DNA of 64,000 bases from Bacteroidales bacterium. Lineage in GTDB: Bacteria; Bacteroidota; Bacteroidia; Bacteroidales; UBA932. Position 1 is the first letter of the stretch. The number at the start of each line of letters is the position of its first letter. Below are positions 22,494 through 29,945 of the stretch, one piece after another. The position numbers were made by a program, and so were the translations under genes. Below the pieces are notes generated by a model, which saw only the letters and a program-made list of their open reading frames with translations, searched no databases and was not told where the DNA came from. Where the stretch lies: the NCBI GenBank assembly GCA_017962235.1, contig JAGCVS010000019.1, forward strand, positions 124,001 to 188,000, written 5' to 3'.

Positions 22494-23087
22494 TTATTTA
22501 TTCCTTAGTTTTTCTATCAGTTCCAAAATCTTTGGCAGCAATGCGGTGCAATCGTCTGTGGTGAGCACCATATCTGCACGGGCCTCGCGCTGCTCATCTG
22601 TCCACTGGGCGGCCAGGCGCTTTTCCACCTGCTCGCGCGAAACTCCGTCGCGCCGCATAACCCTCTGAATGCGAACCTCTTGAGGCGCCGATACCGTTAT
22701 GGTACAGTCCGCAAAATTATCAAAAAAAGGCTTCTGCTGCAAGATTGCCGACTCCATAATCACTATGTCGGACTCCTGCTGTTCCGCCCAGCGCCTGAAA
22801 TCCTCCGCCACCGCCGGATGCACTATCGCCTCCAGCTGCGCCAGCAGGGCGTCGTCGCCAAAAATGCGGGCCGCCATCTTCTTTGTATCCAGGGTGCCGT
22901 CCGGTGCCTTCACGTCGTTTCCAAGCAGTTCCGCCACACGTGCCGCCAGAGCCTTGTCGGTACGGTACAAAGCCTTGGTGCGGCTGTCGCAGTCGTAACT
23001 GGGGATGCCAAGCGCGGCAAAGGCGCTCACAATCGCGCTTTTGCCGCTGCCAATGCCGCCCGTACAGGCTATGACGGTCCGTTTCAT
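22494..23087 (-). CDS. coaE: Dephospho-CoA kinase
   Basis: Last step of coenzyme A synthesis: phosphorylates dephospho-CoA. P-loop TGGIGSGKS lies at residues 9-17 and YDCD near 31-34, with HPAV and the lid region RIQRVMRRDGVSREQVEKR. About 198 residues. I chose ATG 23087 over the upstream in-frame start because it gives the canonical MKRTVIACTGG and an ATGA overlap with the ybbR-like stop, a sign of translational coupling. Confidence 0.95.
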   Translation of the reverse strand: MKRTVIACTGGIGSGKSAIVSAFAALGIPSYDCDSRTKALYRTDKALAARVAELLGNDVKAPDGTLDTKKMAARIFGDDALLAQLEAIVHPAVAEDFRRWAEQQESDIVIMESAILQQKPFFDNFADCTITVSAPQEVRIQRVMRRDGVSREQVEKRLAAQWTDEQREARADMVLTTDDCTALLPKILELIEKLRNK

Positions 23088-24064
23088 TCCCGCTCTATCA
23101 CAATGCACTCCACCGCCGCCGGCTCAAGTTCGTAAGATATCATCTGCGCGGGAGCGCTGTAGAGCCTGGGCACCACGGTTCCCGACCGCGACTCCACAAA
23201 GTCGCTGTAATAAACCATGAACACCGGAGGGTTGTCGTAAGTGCCGGCCAGCGCATACGGAACCCGGTAGCGCACCGTACCGGAAGAGGGAATCATCATC
23301 ATATTCACGCCGGAAGGAACCCCTGCGGGGGAGAAGCTCACCTCTGCGGTGAGCTCTATATAGCGCACCACATCTATGTGATACTCCGTTTCTGAGGCTG
23401 ACATTTCTGCCCCTTTCACCGGCTTGATTTTCACCTTGCCGTCCAGCGGGGCATCTGCGTTGAAGAAGTAAACCTTCTCCGTCTCCACAGCTGCGATGTT
23501 CTCCAGAATGGACACATCCCCGTACACCGCCACTGAATCGGGCTTGAGCACCTCTTCAGAAGCTATCATGTACTGACTCTTGCAGCTGATATCCTTCTGC
23601 AGCATCACCGGCACCTTCTTGTGGGTGCGCGGAGTGAGGCGGAAAGTAAGCTTTTCCGTATCGAATGAGTTGATGGTGATGTTGCTCCCCAGCACCTGGT
23701 AGAGCTCTTCAGTAAGGTCGCGGGTATAAACTTCAAACAGGTTGGCCTCGCCCGATATCGGACGGAGCTTGTTCCCAGGCACGTTTATGTGCATGCTGCG
23801 CGCCACGTTGGCGCTTCGCCTGAGGCCGATTATGGAGAAACCGGTGCCGGTGGCGCGTATCACAAGCACATCATCGCTCGACGACTCGCCCGCATACCCC
23901 TCCAGATCTGTATACATGGTCACCTTGAACTTCATGGGGACCATGTATTTGAGGGACATGCCGTGTATGAACCACACAGAAAAGGCGAGCAGCAACGAGA
24001 AGATCAGCACGACCCAGTCGTTGCCCAGATTGCGTAGCATCTGCCGCCGGCGTTGTGCGCTCAT
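23084..24064 (-). CDS. YbbR-domain membrane-anchored protein
   Basis: One N-terminal transmembrane helix (VVLIFSLLLAFSVWFIHG, about residues 18-35) anchors an extracytoplasmic part of beta-rich YbbR-like repeats (for example TFRLTPRTHKKVPVMLQKDI and KPDSVAVYGDVSIL). In Firmicutes YbbR/CdaR regulates the c-di-AMP cyclase CdaA. No cyclase gene lies here, so that role is only a possibility. It overlaps coaE by four bases. The yajC-ybbR-coaE order is common in Bacteroidetes. Confidence 0.87.
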   Translation of the reverse strand: MSAQRRRQMLRNLGNDWVVLIFSLLLAFSVWFIHGMSLKYMVPMKFKVTMYTDLEGYAGESSSDDVLVIRATGTGFSIIGLRRSANVARSMHINVPGNKLRPISGEANLFEVYTRDLTEELYQVLGSNITINSFDTEKLTFRLTPRTHKKVPVMLQKDISCKSQYMIASEEVLKPDSVAVYGDVSILENIAAVETEKVYFFNADAPLDGKVKIKPVKGAEMSASETEYHIDVVRYIELTAEVSFSPAGVPSGVNMMMIPSSGTVRYRVPYALAGTYDNPPVFMVYYSDFVESRSGTVVPRLYSAPAQMISYELEPAAVECIVIERE

Positions 24065-24071
24065 AGGCCGC

Positions 24072-24392
24072 CTACTGCTGCTGTGCGTCGCTGAAATCCT
24101 TTACCAGAGAGGATTTGTCCACTCTGAGGCGGACATCCTTCGCAACCTCGATATCCACGGTGTTCTCCTTGATCTCGGAAACCACGCCATAGATACCGCC
24201 CACGGTAACGACCTTGTCGCCCTTCTGAAGCTCCTTGCGGAACTTCTCCATCTCTTTCTGCTTCTTCTGCTGAGGACGGATCATGAACAGCCACATGATT
24301 ACAAAAATCACAACGATCATTATCATAACTGACCATGAACCACCGCCCTGCTGTGCAGGAGTCTCCTGCAAGATAAAAGTTAAAAATCTCAT
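24072..24392 (-). CDS. yajC: Preprotein translocase subunit YajC
   Basis: Small accessory membrane protein of the Sec/SecDF complex. 106 residues with one transmembrane helix (VMIMIVVIFVIMWLFMIRPQ), directly followed by the family signature RPQQKKQKEMEKFRKELQKG and GDKVVTVGGIYGVV. It lies between nusB (27 bases) and the ybbR-like gene (7 bases). SecDF is not in the window. Confidence 0.95.
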   Translation of the reverse strand: MRFLTFILQETPAQQGGGSWSVMIMIVVIFVIMWLFMIRPQQKKQKEMEKFRKELQKGDKVVTVGGIYGVVSEIKENTVDIEVAKDVRLRVDKSSLVKDFSDAQQQ

Positions 24393-24419
24393 GATATTCT
24401 ATTATTTTGGTTGACTTGA

Positions 24420-25364
24420 TTATTTGCCTTCGTAAAGGCCGCGCCCCTGCTTTACAATCTCCCCGGTTTCCACCATCTTCTTCACTATCACATCCAGCAA
24501 GCCGTTCACGAACACGTGGCTGTTGGGGGTGCTGTAAAACTTGGCGATATCTACATATTCGTTGATTGTAACCTTTACAGGTATGGTGGGGAATGCCACC
24601 GCCTCCGCGATGCCCATTACCACCAGGCATGCATCCACCCTCACAATACGGTCGGGGTCCCAGTTGGGGGCGCTGGACTGCACGGTGGCCAGATACTTGT
24701 CAAAGTTCACCAGGGCCGCCTGCAGCAGGTGCAGGGCAAACTCCCTGTCGTCTTCTTTGAGGAACACGTCGTGAGTGGGCAGGCCGCCACCGGCAGCTAC
24801 AGCATCCAGGTCGCGGAGAATCACGTTGAGCACATAGTTCAGATCGTCCGCCCAGTATACGCTGGTCTCCTCAAGGATGTCCCAGAGCATCTCGTTGTCT
24901 TCCAGCTCCTCTTCAAATATCTTCTTTACAAACTTGCAATCATCTTTGGCTGAGACCTCGGGCGCCGACATATACTCGTAGTAGTAGTCAGACGCCACTA
25001 TGCTGGCGTACAGCTTTTTGATAAACACGTCGAATTCCGCCCAGCCAAGAGCTTTTTTTCTGCAAGTTTCCGTAAACGTGCTGTTCTCTTCCAGCATCGC
25101 GATGAAGCTGTTGTCCACAAAACGGGTGCTGGCATTCTTCTCTTCTTCCGTGGGGTTGAATTTGTTCTTTCCCGCCTCTATCTTCTCCAGGGCAAGCCGC
25201 TTGAGCGCCGGCAGGATGTTCAACAGAAAGTAATATAAATCAAGCGTTTTGGAGCATGAAAGCAGCAGCTGTTTCTCTGCTGCCGATACCTGAACCTCTT
25301 CAGAGGCTTCTGCTGCGTAAAGAACTTTAAAGACCTTGATGCGGATTAACCTGCGATTAATCAT
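24420..25364 (-). CDS. nusB: Transcription antitermination protein NusB (long form)
   Basis: RNA-binding factor for rRNA antitermination. At 314 residues it is about twice the E. coli length. The start MINRRLIRIKVFKVLYAAE and the C-terminal core (DRIVRVDACLVVMGIAEAV, KVTINEYVDIAKFYSTPNSH, FVNGLLDVIVKKM) are clearly NusB, with a long helical insertion between them as in other Bacteroidetes. It heads the minus-strand operon nusB-yajC-ybbR-coaE-DUF5606-rimO-fabG and has a -7 box at 25386-25393. Confidence 0.92.
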   Translation of the reverse strand: MINRRLIRIKVFKVLYAAEASEEVQVSAAEKQLLLSCSKTLDLYYFLLNILPALKRLALEKIEAGKNKFNPTEEEKNASTRFVDNSFIAMLEENSTFTETCRKKALGWAEFDVFIKKLYASIVASDYYYEYMSAPEVSAKDDCKFVKKIFEEELEDNEMLWDILEETSVYWADDLNYVLNVILRDLDAVAAGGGLPTHDVFLKEDDREFALHLLQAALVNFDKYLATVQSSAPNWDPDRIVRVDACLVVMGIAEAVAFPTIPVKVTINEYVDIAKFYSTPNSHVFVNGLLDVIVKKMVETGEIVKQGRGLYEGK

Positions 25365-25385
25365 AAAAGGAAGAAAATTTTAGCA

Positions 25386-25393
25386 CAAATATA
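25386..25393 (-). promoter_or_regulatory. -7 box TATATTTG of the nusB operon
   Basis: Exact TAnnTTTG match, 22 bases before the nusB start. It is back to back with the PUR-alpha box. Confidence 0.6.
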
Positions 25394-25413
25394 GGTTTTA
25401 TGTATAAATAAAT

Positions 25414-25421
25414 TACCTTTG
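25414..25421 (+). promoter_or_regulatory. -7 box TACCTTTG of the PUR-alpha gene
   Basis: Exact consensus match, 27 bases before the start codon at 25448. Confidence 0.6.
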
Positions 25422-25447
25422 TTTAGAGAAATTTAAAAAAGATCGCT

Positions 25448-25822
25448 ATGTATTTTGAAGATTACGAAAACGCAAAGAGTCAGGAGCGAAACAGCGATGA
25501 CGTCTACTCTAAGCCTGTCAGGGCCGGCAAGCGTACATACTTCTTTGACGTGAAGGCCACCAAGGGCAACGACTACTATCTCACCATCACAGAGAGCAAG
25601 AGAAAAATCGAAAGGGATGGCAAATATGTTTACGATAAACACAAAATTTTCCTCTATAAAGAAGATTTTGAAAAATTCTCAGAAGGACTTCAGGAAGTCA
25701 TAGATTACATCAAAGAGCGCTGCCCGGTTGTTGAGGCACGTCCCTATGACCGTCCCGCCGCAGAAGGCGATGAGAACCAGCCCGCCGGCAACTACTCAGA
25801 CGTAGATTTCGACGAACTCTAA
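25448..25822 (+). CDS. PUR-alpha-like nucleic-acid-binding protein (DUF3276)
   Basis: A 124-residue single PUR-repeat protein. The core KRTYFFDVKATKGNDYYLTI followed by ITESKRKIERDGKYVYDKHKIFLY is the beta-beta-beta-beta-alpha PUR repeat that binds single-stranded nucleic acid in the Borrelia and Bacteroidetes homologues. The C-terminal 30 residues are acidic and disordered. The cellular role is unknown. It is monocistronic, with a divergent promoter shared with nusB and a terminator at 25844. Confidence 0.88.
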   Translation: MYFEDYENAKSQERNSDDVYSKPVRAGKRTYFFDVKATKGNDYYLTITESKRKIERDGKYVYDKHKIFLYKEDFEKFSEGLQEVIDYIKERCPVVEARPYDRPAAEGDENQPAGNYSDVDFDEL

Positions 25823-25843
25823 TTTTATCCGCAAGATAAAAGC

Positions 25844-25876
25844 GCCGCATCTTCCTTGAGAAGTTGCGGCTTTTTT
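25844..25876 (+). terminator. Terminator of the PUR-alpha gene
   Basis: Stem GCCGCA(T)CTTC / GAAG(TT)GCGGC with a short loop, followed by TTTTTT. Confidence 0.88.
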
Positions 25877-25878
25877 AT

Positions 25879-25886
25879 TACATTTG
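25879..25886 (+). promoter_or_regulatory. -7 box TACATTTG of the unknown gene at 25898
   Basis: Exact consensus match that begins 3 bases after the preceding terminator T run and ends 12 bases before the ATG. Confidence 0.6.
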
Positions 25887-25897
25887 GAGTAAAGAAG

Positions 25898-26416
25898 ATG
25901 CAGAACGCTATGGAGATTCTAAAGACCGATTTTGGAGCTGAAGATTATTACAAAGAACGTTTCGGGATCGACCTGAATTCTTTACCCACCACCGTAAGAT
26001 TGTCACTCGAAAACCTTTACTACAAAGGCAAGAGAATGAGCGCGAAAAAGCTGTTCTCCAAGTTGGAGATGTGTGGCGTTAATCTGCGCCCCGGCACGGT
26101 AGACCGCCAGCGGCTTGCGAAACTCACCCGCCGGGTAGATGCAGAACCGCCCTTTCTGACCCATGCGGGGGCCCGTTTCTGGTACGATTCCCAGCCCCAC
26201 CCCTTCACTCCGGAGGAATTGCTGTTTCTGGCGCAGCGGTTCCCGGAAGAGACAGCACGCCTGTATCCTTCCCTATGGAAGTGCTACCTGCTCTCTTATC
26301 AGCAGGAGTGCCTGCCGGGCTATGTAGAAACGGAGTTATTTGATTCCGACGAATGCATATTCCAGCAGCGCAGCCAGAAGTGCGAACGCAAGCGCAATGC
26401 GGCAGTCGTGGTCTGA
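25898..26416 (+). CDS. Unknown protein
   Basis: Not recognised. The 172-residue product starts MQNAMEILKTDFGAEDYYKE (an ATG at 25910 is an alternative). It has no signal peptide and no membrane helix; the middle (RLSLENLYYKGKRMSAKKLF) is basic and helical, which could suit nucleic-acid binding, and the tail is Lys/Arg-rich. I start it at 25898 because the longer frame (to 25856) runs through the terminator of the previous gene. Its last 81 bases overlap the 3' end of the convergent membrane-protein gene, so one of the two tails may be poorly constrained. The promoter supports it as a real gene. Confidence 0.6.
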   Translation: MQNAMEILKTDFGAEDYYKERFGIDLNSLPTTVRLSLENLYYKGKRMSAKKLFSKLEMCGVNLRPGTVDRQRLAKLTRRVDAEPPFLTHAGARFWYDSQPHPFTPEELLFLAQRFPEETARLYPSLWKCYLLSYQQECLPGYVETELFDSDECIFQQRSQKCERKRNAAVVV

Positions 26417-27268
26417 CGACCCCCACACAAAATAGTCATACAGCACAATCGCCACCGGCACCATAATCAGCATGGTGCCCATGGTAAGGTTTGTGTACGG
26501 GAACAGGAGCACCAGCAGAGTAATCAGCAGAGCATACGGATAAACCATTATCATCGCCTTGGAGTGAGATACATTGTACTGCGCATTGTGCTTCAGAAAG
26601 GCGATGAAAGCCACTACGAACAAGACGAAGAACGTTATGACTTTTATGACTCTGGCTGCGGAAGAGGCCCCAATCGAGATGTCCATGGTAACCACCTGGC
26701 TAAGATAATCCGACACTGCCGGCGATATCATGCGCACATCGCCGGTGATGTAAATCACAGCCAGCGCCACAACCTGCGGCAGCAGAAATCCAACTATGGA
26801 GATAACCACAAACCTGGCTTTGTCAACCGCGGGGAAGAAGTTCATGAGCAGCATGAACAGCGCCACCCACGCCAGCGGCGGGAAGTTCAGTGAAGCGAGC
26901 GATATCAGAAGACTGCAGAAGAACGCCAGATCGTTTTTGCTGTCACCGGCATAGAACCTCACCCCAATGTAAAATGCGGCATTAAGGGGGATTATACACA
27001 AGTAGGCCGGGTCATACACCGCTACCGCCGGGAAACTGAGCGCCAGAATGGCGAACATCAGGGCGGACATGTGGTTGAAGCCTCCGGAGAAGAAATCCAC
27101 CACCAGATAAACCGCCACGGCATTGGCCGCGAACAGCAGCAGTCCCGCGATAACCGGCACCGCCGTGACTGCCATGCGGGAGAAGACAAAGGTAGAGAGG
27201 ACGTACATCACGGCAACTACAAGCGATGCCGCAAAGGTGTGCTGACGTATGTCAAAACGCCGCTTCAT
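26336..27268 (-). CDS. Multi-pass membrane protein of unknown function
   Basis: A 310-residue protein with about 8-10 hydrophobic helices and no soluble domain. It starts MKRRFDIRQHTFAASLVVAV at ATG 27268; the codon before is a TTG. It lies 7 bases downstream of purD and is surely co-transcribed with it. It may belong to the DUF6427-type membrane proteins found near nucleotide genes in Bacteroidetes, but I cannot confirm this from sequence alone. The 3' end overlaps the convergent gene at 25898 by 81 bases; its last residues (RIALAFALLAALLEYAFVGI) form a good membrane helix, so the overlap seems real on this strand. Confidence 0.72.
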   Translation of the reverse strand: MKRRFDIRQHTFAASLVVAVMYVLSTFVFSRMAVTAVPVIAGLLLFAANAVAVYLVVDFFSGGFNHMSALMFAILALSFPAVAVYDPAYLCIIPLNAAFYIGVRFYAGDSKNDLAFFCSLLISLASLNFPPLAWVALFMLLMNFFPAVDKARFVVISIVGFLLPQVVALAVIYITGDVRMISPAVSDYLSQVVTMDISIGASSAARVIKVITFFVLFVVAFIAFLKHNAQYNVSHSKAMIMVYPYALLITLLVLLFPYTNLTMGTMLIMVPVAIVLYDYFVWGSSDHDCRIALAFALLAALLEYAFVGIK

Positions 27269-27275
27269 CAAGCCT

Positions 27276-28562
27276 CTAAATGTACTTCTGCAGATCTTTT
27301 GTTATATCAGAACGGTGATAGCAGTCCTGGAAAGCGACTTTCGCAACCCCTTCGTATGCCTTGCGCGCCGCGGCGTTCATGTCGGCGCCGTTGGCCGTAA
27401 CGGCCAGTACACGCCCGCCGGAGGTCACCACCTGGTCGCCGGCCGCGCTCGTGCCCATATGGAACAGGTTCACACCCAGAAGCGCAGCATCGTCCAGGCC
27501 GGAAATGGGATAGCCTTTGGGATAATGTCCAGGATATCCGCCGGATACGACAACCACCGTTACAGCAGCATCGTTCTTAATAGTAATCCGCTCTTTGCCA
27601 AGCTCTTCCTTTGCCGCCGCCGCAAGGTGGCACAGCAAATCGCTGCCGATGCGGGTCATCACTGATTCGGTTTCGGGGTCGCCCATGCGGACGTTGTATT
27701 CTATCACGTAGGGGTCGCCGCCGCAGTTCATCAACCCCAGGAAGATGAAGCCTTTATAATCTATTCCATCCGCCGCAAGCCCGGCGATGGTGGGCTTCAC
27801 TATGCGCTCTTCCACCTTTTTCATAAACTCAGCATCTGCAAACGGCACTGGGGATACTGCCCCCATTCCGCCGGTGTTCAGGCCGGTGTCGCCGTCGCCG
27901 ATACGTTTGTAATCCTTGGCCTCGGGCAGAATCAGATAATCGCGGCCGTCCGTTAGCACGAACACGCTCACCTCTATTCCGCTGAGGAACTGCTCTATGA
28001 CGACCTTGCTGGAGGCGGCGCCAAACTTGCCGGAAAACATCTCCTCCAGCTCTTTGCAGGCGGCATCGTAATCTTCAAGTATCACCACCCCCTTGCCAGC
28101 AGCCAAGCCGTCCGCCTTAAGCACGTAGGGGGGCTGCAGGGTCTTCAGGAATGCTTTTGCCTGAGGCAGGGTCTCCCCTGTGAAAGCGCGGTATGCCGCG
28201 GTGGGTATCGAGTGGCGCGACATGAAATCTTTTGCAAATTCCTTGCTCCCTTCCAGCATCGCTCCTTTGCGGCACGGTCCCACCACCATCAGCTTCGGGA
28301 AGCGCTCCTTCAGAAAGTCTGCGATGCCGTTCACCAGCGGATCTTCCGGACCCACCACAACCATGTCTATGGCATTGGCCTTCACAGCTGCCGCCACCGC
28401 CTCAAAATCGCCGGCGGAAGCCTTGATGTTGGTTGCTATCGCCGCCGTTCCGGGATTGCCGGGCAGGCAGTAGAGGTTTGCGAGGGAGTCACTTTGGGAA
28501 ATCTTCCAGGCCAGAGCGTGTTCACGGCCGCCGCTGCCCAGTACAAGAACATTTAATGCCAT
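27276..28562 (-). CDS. purD: Phosphoribosylamine-glycine ligase
   Basis: Second step of purine synthesis: forms GAR from phosphoribosylamine, glycine and ATP. 428 residues starting MALNVLVLGSGGREHALAWK. It has the ATP-grasp region (PPYVLKADGLAAGKGVVILE), DYKRIGDGDTGLNTGGMGA and EYNVRMGDPETE with the metal ligands. I rejected the 71-residue upstream extension because it runs through the divergent lipoprotein gene and its promoter. It is followed by an unknown membrane protein in the same operon. purM and purL lie 5-15 kb away. Confidence 0.97.
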   Translation of the reverse strand: MALNVLVLGSGGREHALAWKISQSDSLANLYCLPGNPGTAAIATNIKASAGDFEAVAAAVKANAIDMVVVGPEDPLVNGIADFLKERFPKLMVVGPCRKGAMLEGSKEFAKDFMSRHSIPTAAYRAFTGETLPQAKAFLKTLQPPYVLKADGLAAGKGVVILEDYDAACKELEEMFSGKFGAASSKVVIEQFLSGIEVSVFVLTDGRDYLILPEAKDYKRIGDGDTGLNTGGMGAVSPVPFADAEFMKKVEERIVKPTIAGLAADGIDYKGFIFLGLMNCGGDPYVIEYNVRMGDPETESVMTRIGSDLLCHLAAAAKEELGKERITIKNDAAVTVVVVSGGYPGHYPKGYPISGLDDAALLGVNLFHMGTSAAGDQVVTSGGRVLAVTANGADMNAAARKAYEGVAKVAFQDCYHRSDITKDLQKYI

Positions 28563-28582
28563 AAAAGCTTTGTTTATTGTTG

Positions 28583-28590
28583 CAAAGATA
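28583..28590 (-). promoter_or_regulatory. -7 box TATCTTTG of purD
   Basis: Exact consensus on the minus strand, 21 bases before purD. It is separated by only two bases from the opposite-facing box at 28593-28600. Confidence 0.65.
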
Positions 28591-28592
28591 GC

Positions 28593-28600
28593 TACATTTG
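28593..28600 (+). promoter_or_regulatory. -7 box TACATTTG of the DUF4296-deoC unit
   Basis: Exact consensus with TTTG at 28569-28572 as a -33 element (20-base spacer). It ends 6 bases before the ATG, so the mRNA should be leaderless. Confidence 0.72.
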
Positions 28601-28605
28601 CTTTT

Positions 28606-29064
28606 ATGAAAAAAATCGGGCTCTTTTTTTTGTGCTGCTTTTTGCTGGCCTCATGTACTCCGAAAGGGATAATTCCCAAGGGAAAGATGGCCGCCATAAA
28701 AGCCGACATGTTTCTGCTTGACCAATACTTTGGTGCAGACCGTTCCATGCGCCATTTCATAGACACCTGCGCCATCTACAAGCCCGTCTTCCGCTCTTAC
28801 GGATACACCGCAGAAGAGTACATGGCCTCCGTGGATTATTACCTCACCAACTCGCGCGACATGGCAAAGGTGCTGGAAAAGACGGAGAAGATTCTCAAGA
28901 AAAGGGAGCAGAAGATATTGAAGCAGATCGAGGCCGATGCCCATAAGGCAGAGAAGGCGGCCGCAAAAGCCGCCAAGGAGGCCGAGAAGGCCGATGGAGA
29001 AGCAGCGGAGGGGGGAGAAGCCACACAACAGCACTTTGAAAAGCTGAAAAAGACAGATAACTAA
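28606..29064 (+). CDS. DUF4296 lipoprotein
   Basis: Envelope lipoprotein of unknown function, restricted to Bacteroidetes. The lipobox LASC is at residues 14-17 of MKKIGLFFLCCFLLASC. The family core IIPKGKMAAIKADMFLLDQY and YTAEEYMASVDYYL follows, then a highly charged Lys/Glu/Ala helix, probably a coiled coil, to the C-terminus. I start it at 28606; the upstream in-frame ATG at 28570 lies before the promoter. deoC follows after 8 bases. Confidence 0.85.
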   Translation: MKKIGLFFLCCFLLASCTPKGIIPKGKMAAIKADMFLLDQYFGADRSMRHFIDTCAIYKPVFRSYGYTAEEYMASVDYYLTNSRDMAKVLEKTEKILKKREQKILKQIEADAHKAEKAAAKAAKEAEKADGEAAEGGEATQQHFEKLKKTDN

Positions 29065-29072
29065 ACTTAGAT

Positions 29073-29945
29073 ATGGATTATTTAGAAAAGTATTCCTACC
29101 GACCCGCCGATATCGACGCCAAGGTTGCCGCTGTAAAGCAAAACATAGCTCAGTGGCAGAACAAGGAGGTATGGTGCAAGTCGCTGGGGATGATTGACCT
29201 CACCTCCCTCACGGTGAGCGACACCCCCACCAAGATTGCCGCCATGACAGAAAAGGTGAACAACTTCAACAATGTCTACCCGCAATACCCCAAGCCAGCC
29301 TCCATCTGTGTATACCCCAACCTGGCCAAGAGCATAGCCGACGCCCGCTACAGCAAGGAAATCCACATCACCTCCGTGGCAGGCGGATTCCCCGCTTCGC
29401 AGACATTTGCGGCCGTGAAGATTGCAGAGTGCGTGGCAGCCGTGAAAGACGGTGCAGACGAGATTGACATCGTGCTGGCGCACAACTCTTTCTGCGACGG
29501 ACGTTTTGACGATGCCGCAAAGGAGATTTCCGACATCAAGAAGGCGATTGTATCCATCAACCCCGCCGTGCACCTCAAGGTGATACTTGAGACGGGCGCC
29601 CTGGGCAGTTACGATGAGATTGCCACCGCTTCTTTCCTCGCTATCGAGGCGGGAGCCGACTTTATCAAGACCTCAACGGGCAAGATTGGCGTGAGCGCCA
29701 CCCCCGAGGCCGCTTATGTGATGTGCGAATGCATCAAGGCATACTTCAATGCCACCGGCAAGAAGATAGGCTTCAAGCCCGCCGGCGGAGTTGCCAGTGC
29801 AGACGATGCATCTCTCTACTATGGAATAGTTGACACTGTACTGGGCAGCGAATGGCTCACCCCCGCCCTGTTCCGCTTTGGCGCCAGCCGCATGGCCAAC
29901 AACCTGCTGAGCGCCCTGGAAGACAAAGAGGTCAAGTATTTCTAA
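29073..29945 (+). CDS. deoC: Deoxyribose-phosphate aldolase
   Basis: Cleaves 2-deoxyribose 5-phosphate to acetaldehyde and glyceraldehyde 3-phosphate in nucleoside breakdown. 290 residues. The Schiff-base Lys lies in DFIKTSTGK, with GADEIDIVL and KVILETGAL (second Lys) as expected for DeoC. It has an extra N-terminal 25 residues compared with E. coli. Its stop overlaps the stop of the convergent aminotransferase gene by two bases. It is co-transcribed with the DUF4296 lipoprotein. Confidence 0.95.
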   Translation: MDYLEKYSYRPADIDAKVAAVKQNIAQWQNKEVWCKSLGMIDLTSLTVSDTPTKIAAMTEKVNNFNNVYPQYPKPASICVYPNLAKSIADARYSKEIHITSVAGGFPASQTFAAVKIAECVAAVKDGADEIDIVLAHNSFCDGRFDDAAKEISDIKKAIVSINPAVHLKVILETGALGSYDEIATASFLAIEAGADFIKTSTGKIGVSATPEAAYVMCECIKAYFNATGKKIGFKPAGGVASADDASLYYGIVDTVLGSEWLTPALFRFGASRMANNLLSALEDKEVKYF

